A stretch of 64,000 bases of DNA, taken from the NCBI RefSeq assembly GCF_025143985.1, contig NZ_CP083564.1, forward strand, positions 1,985,501-2,049,500, read 5' to 3'. Under the pieces are notes generated by a model. That model saw nothing but the letters and a program-made list of their open reading frames with translations, was not told where the DNA came from and did no database searches. Shown here in pieces: positions 15,325-23,323 of this stretch. Every line of letters begins with the position of its first letter. Positions within the stretch are counted from its first letter, which is position 1. This stretch comes from Sulfitobacter sp. W027 (GTDB lineage Bacteria > Pseudomonadota > Alphaproteobacteria > Rhodobacterales > Rhodobacteraceae). The translations under genes and the position numbers were made by a program.

Positions 15325-16754
15325 TGCACCGCGTCTCCCTGCCCCCGATCGGCACCGCGAAGGCATGGCGCGAAGCGGCGCGCGGTTTTCTGGCCGCCGG
15401 CGTGCCGCCCGAGCAGATCCTCTGGGGCGACCATGCCGCCGTGCCGGACCTCTTTGGCGGCGAGGCCGCACCGGTGGCTACGGGCCGCGTCGCGGTGCCG
15501 CGCAGCTTTATCTCGATGGCCGAGACGGCGGTCTGGCACAGCGATCCCGAACGTTTCGCGCGGCTCTATGCCTTTCTCTGGCGCGTAAAGGACGCGCCGC
15601 ATCTGATGTCCGACCGGGGCGATGCCGATCTCGCGGTCTTGCGGGGGATGGAGAAGAACGTCCGCCGCTGCCAACACAAGATGAAGGCCTTCGTCCGCTT
15701 CCGCGAGATCGGTGACCCGAACGCCCCGCGCCGCAGCTTCGCCGCGTGGTTCGAGCCCACGCATCATACGGTGGAGCCCACGGCGGATTTCTTCGTGCGG
15801 CGGTTTGCGGACATGGATTGGCGCATCCTGACGCCCGATGTCTCGGCGATCTTCGAGAACGGCAAACTCACGTTCCAAGAGGGCCACGAAAAACCCGACC
15901 TGCCCGAAGACGCGGGCGAGCAGCTATGGATCACCTATTTCCAGAACATCTTTAACCCCGCCCGCCTCATGGTGAAGGCGATGCAGTCCGAGATGCCCAA
16001 GAAATACTGGAAAAACATGCCCGAGGCCGCTTTCATCCCCCAGATGATCGCCGAAGCCCCGGCCCGCGCCCGCGCCATGGCCGAAGCGGCACCGACCCTG
16101 CCACCCGTCCGCATGGACCGCGTGCAGGCGCAGCTTTCAGCCTTCTCATCCGCTTGGGACGGCCCGATGGAAGAACTGCCCTATGCCATCCGCGCTTGCA
16201 CCCGCTGCCCGCTGCATTGCCACGCAACGCAAGCCGTGCCGGGTGAAGGGCCGCGGGATGCCGATCTCATGGTCGTGGGCGAACAGCCCGGCGATCAGGA
16301 GGATCTCGCGGGCCGTCCCTTCGTCGGGCCGGCGGGACAGATGTTCGACCGCATCGCCGGTGAGGCCGGGCTCGACCGCGAGGCGGCCTTTGTCACCAAT
16401 GCCGTCAAACACTTCAAATTCACCGCCCGGGGCAAGCGCCGCATTCACCAGCGCCCCGAGACGCCCGAGATCGACCAGTGCCGTTGGTGGATGAACGCCG
16501 AAGTGGCGCAGGTGCAGCCGAAGCTCATCCTCGCGATGGGCGCCACCGCGGCGCAGAGCCTCACCGGCAAGGGCACGGGCATTCTCAAGCGGCGCGGCAC
16601 AATCGAGGCGGGGCCGGAGGGCATCCCGGTGCTGATCACCCTACACCCCTCCTACCTGCTGCGCGTACCCGACCCCCGTGTGCGCGAGGAGGCCGAGGCG
16701 CAGTTCCGCTCCGATCTGGCGATGGCGGCGCGGATGATGGCCGAGGCGGCTTAA
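15324..16754 (+). CDS. udgX: UdgX-type uracil-DNA glycosylase with N-terminal DUF4130 domain
   Basis: 476 aa. Residues 1-260 form the DUF4130 (SAM-linked) domain, with EKNVRRCQHKMKAFVRF and LWITYFQNIFNPARL. Residues 275-476 form a family-4-like uracil-DNA glycosylase: Fe-S cysteines begin CTRCPLHC (292-299), motif A is GEQPGDQEDLAGRPFVGPAGQ, and the C-terminal motif is TLHPSYLLR. The loop KRRIH (371-375) is the hallmark of UdgX, in which the histidine (here His375) forms a covalent bond with the DNA after uracil removal. It is translationally coupled to the radical SAM gene and under the same LexA box, so an SOS-induced repair pair is inferred. The stop overlaps the convergent SRAP remnant by four bases. 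Confidence 0.88.
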   Translation: MHRVSLPPIGTAKAWREAARGFLAAGVPPEQILWGDHAAVPDLFGGEAAPVATGRVAVPRSFISMAETAVWHSDPERFARLYAFLWRVKDAPHLMSDRGDADLAVLRGMEKNVRRCQHKMKAFVRFREIGDPNAPRRSFAAWFEPTHHTVEPTADFFVRRFADMDWRILTPDVSAIFENGKLTFQEGHEKPDLPEDAGEQLWITYFQNIFNPARLMVKAMQSEMPKKYWKNMPEAAFIPQMIAEAPARARAMAEAAPTLPPVRMDRVQAQLSAFSSAWDGPMEELPYAIRACTRCPLHCHATQAVPGEGPRDADLMVVGEQPGDQEDLAGRPFVGPAGQMFDRIAGEAGLDREAAFVTNAVKHFKFTARGKRRIHQRPETPEIDQCRWWMNAEVAQVQPKLILAMGATAAQSLTGKGTGILKRRGTIEAGPEGIPVLITLHPSYLLRVPDPRVREEAEAQFRSDLAMAARMMAEAA

Positions 16755-17406
16755 TCCTCGGGATCGATGACCTGAAGGGCACCGTCGGGTAGCGGGCGTT
16801 GCAGCTTTGGCAGGTCGGCGGTCTCGGCGCTCAGCCAGCGTTGCACCTCATCGGGCGTGGTCAGGATCACCGGCATCGCCTTGGGGTGCACGGCGCCGAC
16901 CTCGGCATTGGGCTCGGTGGTCAGGAAACCGAAAAGGTTGTCGGTGGTCTCACCATCCTTGAGCTTTCGCACGGACGTCCACTGCGTCCAGACCCCGGCA
17001 AAAAAGGCCAGTGGGCGGTCCTCGCCAAGCGCGAACCAGATCGGACGTGAGCGTTCGCCGGGGCGGTTCAGCGGCTCGGAAAAGGCGGTGAAGGGCACGA
17101 CGCAGCGCTGCTCCGGCACCAGCCAGCGCCGCCAATGCGGTGAGGCGATGTTGCGGATGTTGGTCACACCTCGGTCGGTCTTCTTGCCCTTGAGCGCAAA
17201 GGCCGGCGAGGGCATCCCCCACCGCATCATCTCCAGCACCGCATCATCTCCAGCACCGGGCCGGTGTCGCCGTGGCGCACCACCGGGGCCGGATAATCGG
17301 GGTAGATGCCGGGCATCGGCGGCAGATTGCCCGCGCGGTCCTCGATCCCGTCGAACCAGCCGCGGATCGCGTCCTGCCCCTTGGTGAGGGAGTAGAGATT
17401 GCACAT
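16751..17406 (-). pseudogene. yedK: SRAP/YedK (HMCES-like) abasic-site protein, frameshifted
   Basis: SRAP proteins use Cys2 to form a stable thiazolidine link with abasic sites in single-stranded DNA. The gene starts MCNLYSLTKGQD behind AGGAGG, with Cys2 intact. The frame reads through GIYPDYPAPVVRHGDTGPVLEMMR and is then lost; the remainder (WGMPSPAFALKGKKTDRGVTNIRN ... VVPFTAFSEPLNR ... VHPKAMPVILTTPDEVQRWL) continues in another frame to 16751. The break coincides with a 17-bp tandem duplication (17222-17255). Removing one copy restores a complete protein of about 210 residues. All other conserved stretches are intact, so the lesion is recent, or a sequencing error, or a reversible switch. 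Confidence 0.85.
17222..17255. repeat. 17-bp perfect tandem duplication inside SRAP gene
   Basis: Two adjacent identical copies of CCGCATCATCTCCAGCA (17222-17238 and 17239-17255). Seventeen is not a multiple of three, so the extra copy shifts the SRAP reading frame. Confidence 0.95.
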
Positions 17407-17521
17407 TTTCGCCTCCTGTCGCCGCCCTTGGCTCAGTAGATGCGGTTTTTCCGCGCCCCGGCAAGAGCTTCGCGGCACCGCTCAAATCTTTGACAGAACC
17501 GCAGTTCATCGTTTATGAATA

Positions 17522-17536
17522 GAACAAAATGTGAAC
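17522..17536. promoter_or_regulatory. LexA (SOS) box before imuA-imuB-dnaE2
   Basis: GAAC-aaaatgt-GAAC, a perfect alphaproteobacterial LexA box ending 14 bp before the imuA ATG. It overlaps two in-frame upstream ATG codons, which supports the downstream start chosen for imuA. The divergent SRAP start lies about 115 bp away. Confidence 0.8.
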
Positions 17537-17550
17537 ATATGGAGTCGTGC

Positions 17551-18285
17551 ATGACAACCGATTCTACATATGGGCAGGTCCTTACCCTGCCGCGGCGCAG
17601 GCCGTCGACACCCCCCGAACCGGGGGTTTTGGCCAGTCATGCGCCGCTGACGGATGTCTTTCCCGGTGCCTTCGCCAGCGCCCCGGCCACCGGTTTCGTG
17701 CTGTCGCTGCTGCCGCGCGGCAAGGGCCCGGTGCTCTGGGTGCAGGACTTCCTGTCGCGGCGCGAGAACGGCGCGCCCTATACCCCGAGCCTTGCGGCTT
17801 TCGGGCTGGAACAGCCGGTGCTTCTGGTCACTGCCAGCCACCCGCGCGACGTGCTCTGGACGATGGAGGAAGGCGCGGCCTGCGCGGGGCTCTCGGCCGT
17901 GGTGGGCGAGGTCCATGGCGGGCCCGAGGTGCTGGATTTCACCGCCACCAAACGGCTGTCGCTCAGGGCCGAGGCCTCAAATGTGCCGCTCTATCTCATT
18001 CGCAGCGGCGATCCCGGCGGCTTGAGTGCGGCGCGGATGCGGTGGCGCATTTCCTCGCTGCCCTCTCAGGCCCATCCATACGATGCGCAGGCCCCCGGCG
18101 CGGCGCGGTGGGACCTCGAGCTGTTTCGTGCACGTGGCCATGCGCCCGGCCGCTGGGTGGCCGCCCATGAGCCCGACAAACGCCACAGCCCCCGCGCCGC
18201 GGATCGTCTCCGTCTGGTTCCCCGAGCTGACGATGGAGCGGTGGCGCCGGGTGATCAGCCAATACCGCAGCGTTCCGGGGGATGA
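17551..18285 (+). CDS. imuA: ImuA, RecA-like mutasome protein
   Basis: 244-aa protein of the ImuA/SulA-like family, first gene of the SOS mutagenesis cassette. The ATG at 17551 has GGAG six bases upstream; earlier ATGs at 17515 and 17539 are in frame but overlap or abut the LexA box. Visible family features are a core GFVLSLLPRGKGPVLWVQDFLSRRENG, a strand/turn series like a degenerate RecA core, and the C-terminal RMRWRISSLPSQAHPYDAQAPG. ImuA works with ImuB and DnaE2 in damage-induced translesion synthesis. Its 3' end overlaps imuB by 119 bp, which is unusually long. Confidence 0.85.
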   Translation: MTTDSTYGQVLTLPRRRPSTPPEPGVLASHAPLTDVFPGAFASAPATGFVLSLLPRGKGPVLWVQDFLSRRENGAPYTPSLAAFGLEQPVLLVTASHPRDVLWTMEEGAACAGLSAVVGEVHGGPEVLDFTATKRLSLRAEASNVPLYLIRSGDPGGLSAARMRWRISSLPSQAHPYDAQAPGAARWDLELFRARGHAPGRWVAAHEPDKRHSPRAADRLRLVPRADDGAVAPGDQPIPQRSGG

Positions 18286-19720
18286 GGTGCCGGTGGTCCT
18301 GTCCCGCGATGGGACCCATGGGCCGGTGGTCCATGGGCTGAGCGCCGCCGCCCGCGCCCGGGGCATCGAGATCGGCGCGCGGGTGGTCGACGTGCAGGCG
18401 ATCCACCCCGATCTGCATGTCGAGCCCGCCGATCTGGAAGGGGATATCGCCCTGATCAAGCGGCTGATACATTGGGCGCGGCGCTGGTGCCCCTGGACGG
18501 CGCGGGACGTCGACCACGGCCTGCTGCTCGACGTGACCGGCTGCACCCATCTCTTCGGCGGCGAGGCGGCGATGCTGCGCGACATCCGCAGCCGCTTTGC
18601 CCTGCAGGGGCTGACCGCGCGGCTTGCCATGGCCCCCACCCCCGGCGCTGCGCAGGCGCTGGCGCGCTTCGGCTCCGGCGCGCAGATTTGCACCGCCGAG
18701 GATGTGGCCTCCGCCCTCGCCCCCCTGCCCGTCGCCGCCCTGCGGCTCGACGCACAGACCACGCGGCTCTTGGACCGGCTCGGTCTCAAGACCATCGGCG
18801 CGCTCAGCGATCTGCCCCGCGCCGCGCTGATGCGCCGCTTCGCCAGCCTGAAGCCCGAGCGCAACCCGCTGATCCTGCTCGACAAGGCCTTGGGCAAAGC
18901 CTCTGACCCGCTCAACGCCCCGCCCGATCACCGCCATTTCATGGCCCGCAGCCGCCTGCCCGAGCCGGTGCTTGACCCCGCCCCGCATCTGCCCGCATTG
19001 GTCGAGGACCTCTGCGGGCAACTGGCCCGCGCCGAACTGGGCGCGCGGCGGCTGCGGCTGACGGTCTACCGCATCGACGGCGACTGGCGCGGCCTCGACG
19101 TCGCCACCGCCCGCGCCAGCCGGGATGCCGCGCATCTGCGCCGGCTCTTCGACGGCAAGCTGGAGAATATCGACAGCGGCTTCGGTTTTGATTTGCTGAC
19201 GCTGGAGGCGCTGGCCAGCGAGCCGCTGCCGCTGATGCAGGACCACCTCGACGGCAAGCGCGACCCCTCGGCGGATGTGGCCGGGCTCTTGGACCGTCTG
19301 GTGGCCAAGCTGGGGCCGGGAAAGGTCAGCTGGCCGCAGTGGCGCGAGACCCATAAGCCCGAACGGGTGGAAGAACGCGCCCCGGCGCTGCAGGCCACCC
19401 CCACCGCCGCCCCCACGCTGCTGCGCGAGCGCCCCCTGCGGCTGCTCACCCCGCCCGAAGAAGTGCGCGTCATCTATGCCGTGCCCGAAGGCCCGCCCTC
19501 GCAGTTCAACTGGCGCCGCGTCACCTACAAGACCACCCGCCACGCGGGCCCCGAGCGCATTGCCCCCGAATGGTGGCGCGACCGCCCCGGCACCCGTCTG
19601 CGCGATTACTACAAGGTGGAGGTCGAAGGCGGCCAGCGCTTCTGGCTCTACCGCGAGGGCGTGATCCACGACGGCCGCGGGGCCGAGCCGCGCTGGTTTC
19701 TGCATGGGATGTTCGCCTGA
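18167..19720 (+). CDS. imuB: ImuB, Y-family polymerase-like mutasome subunit
   Basis: 517 aa. The start MSPTNATAPAPRIVSVWFPEL is chosen because the Y-family-like region begins just after it. The polymerase core is recognisable (LLLDVTGCTHLFGGEAAMLRDI, RLAMAPTPGAAQALARF, LGLKTIGALSDLPRAALMRRF with a helix-hairpin-helix), but the first catalytic acidic motif is replaced by SVWFPEL, as in ImuB proteins that act as a clamp-binding hub and not as a polymerase. The C-terminal part ends in the conserved WWRDRPGTRLRDYYKVEVEGG, WLYREG and RWFLHGMFA. The stop overlaps the dnaE2 start (TGATG). Confidence 0.88.
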   Translation: MSPTNATAPAPRIVSVWFPELTMERWRRVISQYRSVPGDEVPVVLSRDGTHGPVVHGLSAAARARGIEIGARVVDVQAIHPDLHVEPADLEGDIALIKRLIHWARRWCPWTARDVDHGLLLDVTGCTHLFGGEAAMLRDIRSRFALQGLTARLAMAPTPGAAQALARFGSGAQICTAEDVASALAPLPVAALRLDAQTTRLLDRLGLKTIGALSDLPRAALMRRFASLKPERNPLILLDKALGKASDPLNAPPDHRHFMARSRLPEPVLDPAPHLPALVEDLCGQLARAELGARRLRLTVYRIDGDWRGLDVATARASRDAAHLRRLFDGKLENIDSGFGFDLLTLEALASEPLPLMQDHLDGKRDPSADVAGLLDRLVAKLGPGKVSWPQWRETHKPERVEERAPALQATPTAAPTLLRERPLRLLTPPEEVRVIYAVPEGPPSQFNWRRVTYKTTRHAGPERIAPEWWRDRPGTRLRDYYKVEVEGGQRFWLYREGVIHDGRGAEPRWFLHGMFA

Positions 19721-22700
19721 TGCCGGAGCAAGAGGGACATAAACGCCGCACGCTGGGCGAGGACGTATTCAGCGCCCCGCCCCGGGCGGACTACGTCGAA
19801 TTTGGGCTGGCCAGTTGCTTCTCCTTCCTGCGCGCCGCCTCGGATGCGGTGGATCTGGTGGAGCGGGCCTATCAGCTTGGCTACGACAGCCTCGGCATCG
19901 CGGATCACAACACCCTGGCGGGCGTGGTGCGGCTGCATGTGGAGGCGGAAAAGGCCCATATCCGCCCGCTGATCGGCGCACGGCTGGTGCTGCTCTGCGG
20001 CACCGAGATCCTCGCCTACCCGCAGGACCGCGCCGCCTATGCGCGGCTTTCCACCCTGCTCTCGGCGGGCAAGATGCAATCGGTCGACGGCGAATGGCAG
20101 CAAAAGGGCGAGACCCATCTGACGCTTGAGATGCTGCAAAGCCATGCCGAAGGGCTGCACCTCATCGTCATGCCGCCCGAAAACCTCGATGTCTTTGCCG
20201 CTGGCCTGCCGCGTCTGGTGAAAGCACTGCCGGACATGCGGCATGTGGGCGCAAGCTTCCTTTATCGTGGCGATGACCGGGCCCGGATCAACCGCTTGGA
20301 CGCACTGGCCCGCGCCCATGGGCTGAGGATTTTGGCCACCAACGACGTGCTCTACCACGCGCGCCACCGGCGGCCCTTGCAGGACGTGATGGTGGCGATC
20401 CGCGAGGGCGTGATCGTGCCCAAGGCGGGCTACCTGCTGGCCGCCAATGCCGAACGGCACCTGAAATCGCCCGAGGCGATGCTGCGCCTCTTCGCCGACT
20501 GGCCCCATGCCATCGCCGAGACGCGCCGTCTGGCCGACCGCATCGCGTTCCGCCTCACCGATCTGGCCTATGAATACCCGCATGAGATCGTCCCCGAAGG
20601 CCGCACGCCCATGGAGGAACTCGCCCGCCTCACATGGGAGGGTGCTGCGCGGCGCTACCCCGACGGCGTGCCCGAGGCGGTGGAGAAGACCATTCACAAG
20701 GAATTCGCCCTCATCGGGTCCAAAAAGATCGCCCGCTATTTCCTGACCATCTACGACATCGTCCGCTTCGCCCGCGAGGAGGCACAGCCGCCGATCCTCT
20801 GCCAGGGGCGCGGCTCTGCGGCCAATTCCGCCGTCTGTTTCTGCCTCGGCATCACCTCGGTCGACCCGGCGGTGCACAACCTGCTCTTCGAGCGGTTCCT
20901 GTCCGAGGAACGCGACGAGCCGCCCGACATCGACGTGGATTTCGAACATGAACGACGCGAGGAAGTCATCCAGTATATGTATGGCAAATACGGCCGCCAC
21001 CGCGCCGGGCTTTGCGCCACGGTGATTCATTACCGCCCGCGCTCGGCGATCCGCGAGGTCGGCAAGGCGATGGGGCTCAGCGAAGACGTGACCTCAAAGC
21101 TTGCGGGCACGATCTGGGGCAGTTTCGAGGGCCAGATGGACGACGACCGCGCCCGCGAGGCGGGGCTGGACCTGTCCGACCCCTATCTGCGCATGGTGCT
21201 GAAACTGGCCAGCCAGATGATTGGCATGCCGCGCCACCTATCCCAACACGTCGGCGGCTTCATCCTGACCGAACGCCCCCTGACCGAGATCGTGCCCATC
21301 GGCAACGGCGCCATGCCCGAGCGCAGTTTCATCGAATGGGACAAGGACGACATCGACGCGTTGCAGATCTTCAAGGTCGATATCCTGGCCCTCGGCATGC
21401 TGACCTGTATCGCCAAATGTTTCGACCTCATTGAGGCGCATTACGACCGCCCTCTGGAACTGGCGACCGTCCCGGTGGAGGACCACGAGGACGACGCCAC
21501 CGGGCGGCCCACCTATGATATGCTCTGCCGGGGCGACAGTCTGGGGGTCTTTCAGGTCGAAAGCCGCGCGCAGATGGCGATGCTGCCGAAACTGCGCCCG
21601 CGCGTCTTCTACGATCTAGTGATCGAAGTCGCCATCGTCCGCCCCGGCCCGATCCAAGGCGACATGGTCCACCCCTATCTGCGCCGCCGTCAGGGGCTGG
21701 AAAGCGTCGTCTACCCCGCCCCCGGCCCGGCCTATCCGCAGGACGAATTGTTCAGCATCCTCAGCCGGACCTTGGGCGTGCCGATCTTTCAGGAACAGGC
21801 GATGAAGATCTCCATCGACGCGGCACGGTTCTCGCCCGCCGAGGCCAATGAACTGCGCAAGGCCATGGCCACCTTCCGCTCGCGCGGGACGATTGAAAAG
21901 CTACAGGACAAGATGGTGGGCCGGATGACCAAGCGCGGCTATGACCCGGTCTTCGCGCAGCGCTGTTTCGACCAGATCAAGGGGTTTGGCGAATACGGAT
22001 TTCCCGAAAGCCATGCGGCGAGTTTTGCCAAGCTGGTCTACGTCTCGTCTTGGATGAAATGCCACTACCCGGCGGCCTTTGCCTGCGCGCTCTTGAACTC
22101 GCAGCCGATGGGGTTTTATGCGCCCGCGCAGATCGTGCGGGACGCCCGCGAGCATCAGGTCGAGGTGCGCGATGTGGATGTGAACCTCTCGGACTGGAAC
22201 TGCACGCTGGAACCCTGCGGCGACGGATTTGCCCTGCGCTTGGGGCTGCGCATGGTGGACGGGCTGCAGGAGAAGGCCGGCGCGCGGATCATGGACCGGC
22301 GCGAGATGCCTTACGCGGATGTCGAGGACCTCAAGAGCCGCGCAGGCCTCGACGCCAAGGCGATCCGTCAACTCGCTGCCGCCGACACGATGCGCAGCAT
22401 GGGGATCGACCGGCGCCAGGCGCTTTGGCAGGCACAAGGGCTGCGCGACGCGCCTGCCTTGCCGATCTTCGACCATGCCGAGGCTTCGGCCCGCGGACCG
22501 GAGCCGGAAGTGCATCTGCCGGTGATGCCGAAAGCCGAACAGGTGGTGGCCGACTACCAGACGCTGCGGCTATCGCTGAAGGCGCATCCGATGTCTTTCT
22601 ACCGCTCCAGCCTCGCCGCACAGGGGTTTTCCTCGGCCCGGGACCTCTCGCGCATGGGGCATGGGAGGCGGGTGAAACTGGCCGGGCTGGTGCTGGTGCG

Positions 22701-23049
22701 GCAAAAACCCGGCAGCGCCAAGGGGGTGTGTTTCATCACGCTGGAGGATGAATTCGGCGTGGCGAACCTCGTGATCTGGCCCAATATGTTCAAGCTCTAC
22801 CGCCCCACGATCATGTCGGCGCGGCTTCTGGTGGTCGAGGGCCGCGTGCAGACCGACGGGCGGGTGATCCATGTGGTGGCCGACCGGCTTGAGGACCGCT
22901 CTGACAGGCTTGCTTCGCTGTCGGACGCACCGATGCCCGGGATCACTACGCGGGGCGATCATCCAACCCACCCGCTGCCCGGTCAGGTGGCGATGCATTC
23001 GCATCCACGCGACGCGCGTGTGATCCCCAAGTCGCGGGATTTTCATTAA
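19720..23049 (+). CDS. dnaE2: Error-prone DNA polymerase III alpha subunit DnaE2
   Basis: 1109-aa C-family polymerase (ImuC) that carries out SOS-induced translesion synthesis with ImuA and ImuB. The N-terminal PHP domain begins YVEFGLASCFSFLRAASDA with SLGIADHNTLAG. The catalytic palm shows LCQGRGSAANSAVCFCLGI and PPDIDVDFEHERREEVIQY (about residues 403-420), which carries the metal-binding Asp residues. Next come HLSQHVGGFILT, GVFQVESRAQM and GFPESHAASFAKLVYVSSW. The C-terminus has an OB-fold (RVKLAGLVLVRQKPGSAKGVCFITLEDE). Length and lack of a C-terminal clamp and tau region distinguish it from DnaE1. It is coupled to imuB by a one-base overlap. Confidence 0.93.
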   Translation: MPEQEGHKRRTLGEDVFSAPPRADYVEFGLASCFSFLRAASDAVDLVERAYQLGYDSLGIADHNTLAGVVRLHVEAEKAHIRPLIGARLVLLCGTEILAYPQDRAAYARLSTLLSAGKMQSVDGEWQQKGETHLTLEMLQSHAEGLHLIVMPPENLDVFAAGLPRLVKALPDMRHVGASFLYRGDDRARINRLDALARAHGLRILATNDVLYHARHRRPLQDVMVAIREGVIVPKAGYLLAANAERHLKSPEAMLRLFADWPHAIAETRRLADRIAFRLTDLAYEYPHEIVPEGRTPMEELARLTWEGAARRYPDGVPEAVEKTIHKEFALIGSKKIARYFLTIYDIVRFAREEAQPPILCQGRGSAANSAVCFCLGITSVDPAVHNLLFERFLSEERDEPPDIDVDFEHERREEVIQYMYGKYGRHRAGLCATVIHYRPRSAIREVGKAMGLSEDVTSKLAGTIWGSFEGQMDDDRAREAGLDLSDPYLRMVLKLASQMIGMPRHLSQHVGGFILTERPLTEIVPIGNGAMPERSFIEWDKDDIDALQIFKVDILALGMLTCIAKCFDLIEAHYDRPLELATVPVEDHEDDATGRPTYDMLCRGDSLGVFQVESRAQMAMLPKLRPRVFYDLVIEVAIVRPGPIQGDMVHPYLRRRQGLESVVYPAPGPAYPQDELFSILSRTLGVPIFQEQAMKISIDAARFSPAEANELRKAMATFRSRGTIEKLQDKMVGRMTKRGYDPVFAQRCFDQIKGFGEYGFPESHAASFAKLVYVSSWMKCHYPAAFACALLNSQPMGFYAPAQIVRDAREHQVEVRDVDVNLSDWNCTLEPCGDGFALRLGLRMVDGLQEKAGARIMDRREMPYADVEDLKSRAGLDAKAIRQLAAADTMRSMGIDRRQALWQAQGLRDAPALPIFDHAEASARGPEPEVHLPVMPKAEQVVADYQTLRLSLKAHPMSFYRSSLAAQGFSSARDLSRMGHGRRVKLAGLVLVRQKPGSAKGVCFITLEDEFGVANLVIWPNMFKLYRPTIMSARLLVVEGRVQTDGRVIHVVADRLEDRSDRLASLSDAPMPGITTRGDHPTHPLPGQVAMHSHPRDARVIPKSRDFH

Positions 23050-23128
23050 CGAATCTTCATGTAGTAGATGAAGTAACTCCCGCAAGAATCTGAAAATTAT
23101 ATACAATACATAAAATAACCGTCACCAG

Positions 23129-23157
23129 TTGACCCCGCCACCCCGCCTCGCTAGCCT
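23129..23157 (+). promoter_or_regulatory. Candidate sigma-70 promoter of the thiamine operon
   Basis: TTGACC, a 17-bp spacer, then TAGCCT. The expected start of transcription (about 23164) falls right at the beginning of the TPP aptamer, which supports the call. An imperfect dyad CTTCAT...ATGAAG at 23055-23073, just after the dnaE2 stop, could be a weak terminator or an operator. Confidence 0.45.
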
Positions 23158-23165
23158 GCCCGCAA

Positions 23166-23245
23166 TCCGTTGGGGTGCCGCAAGGCTGAGAGGTGAAAAC
23201 CGACCCATCGAACCTGATCCGGGTCGTACCGGCGTAGGGAACGGA
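23166..23245 (+). ncRNA. TPP riboswitch (THI-box aptamer)
   Basis: The canonical conserved segments occur in order: TGGGGTGCC, GGCTGAGAGGTGAAAACC, then GAACCTGATCCGGGT and ACCGGCGTAGGGAA. These build the two arms of the thiamine-pyrophosphate aptamer. About 80 bp separate it from thiD, holding an expression platform that probably blocks ribosome access when TPP is bound. It controls the ten downstream thiamine genes. Confidence 0.95.
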
Positions 23246-23298
23246 ACCACGCATCGGCCCCATGCGGCCCGTCGTTTATCCCGTATCCACACGCCCTA

Positions 23299-23321
23299 GG
23301 CCCATCTAACACATGGGGGCC
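23299..23321 (+). promoter_or_regulatory. Putative ribosome-site-sequestering hairpin before thiD
   Basis: GGCCCAT and ATGGG(GG)CC can pair around CTAACAC. The 3' arm contains the G-rich ribosome site directly before the thiD ATG, so the pairing would hide it. This fits a translational-control expression platform for the TPP riboswitch. No U-rich terminator is seen in the leader. Confidence 0.5.
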
Positions 23322-23323
23322 AA

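Noticed and set aside
17496..17507. GAAC-CGCA-GTTC as the main LexA box of imuA
   Set aside because: The alphaproteobacterial direct-repeat form GAAC-N7-GAAC at 17522-17536 is perfect and better placed; the dyad is kept only as a minor finding.
16751..17509. A 252-residue intact SRAP protein starting at 17509
   Set aside because: Its first 90 residues are out-of-frame translation; the family N-terminus MCNLYS is in another frame, which shows the frameshift.
17996..19705. 569-codon minus-strand open frame opposite imuB
   Set aside because: GC-rich third positions keep the opposite strand open; its product is low-complexity and Arg/Gly/Pro-rich while imuB on the other strand has clear family motifs.
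19648..21030. 460-codon minus-strand open frame opposite dnaE2
   Set aside because: Antisense shadow of a well-conserved polymerase gene; no ribosome site or family motif.
22570..23106. 178-codon minus-strand frame spanning the dnaE2 end
   Set aside because: Mostly antisense to dnaE2 and without family resemblance.
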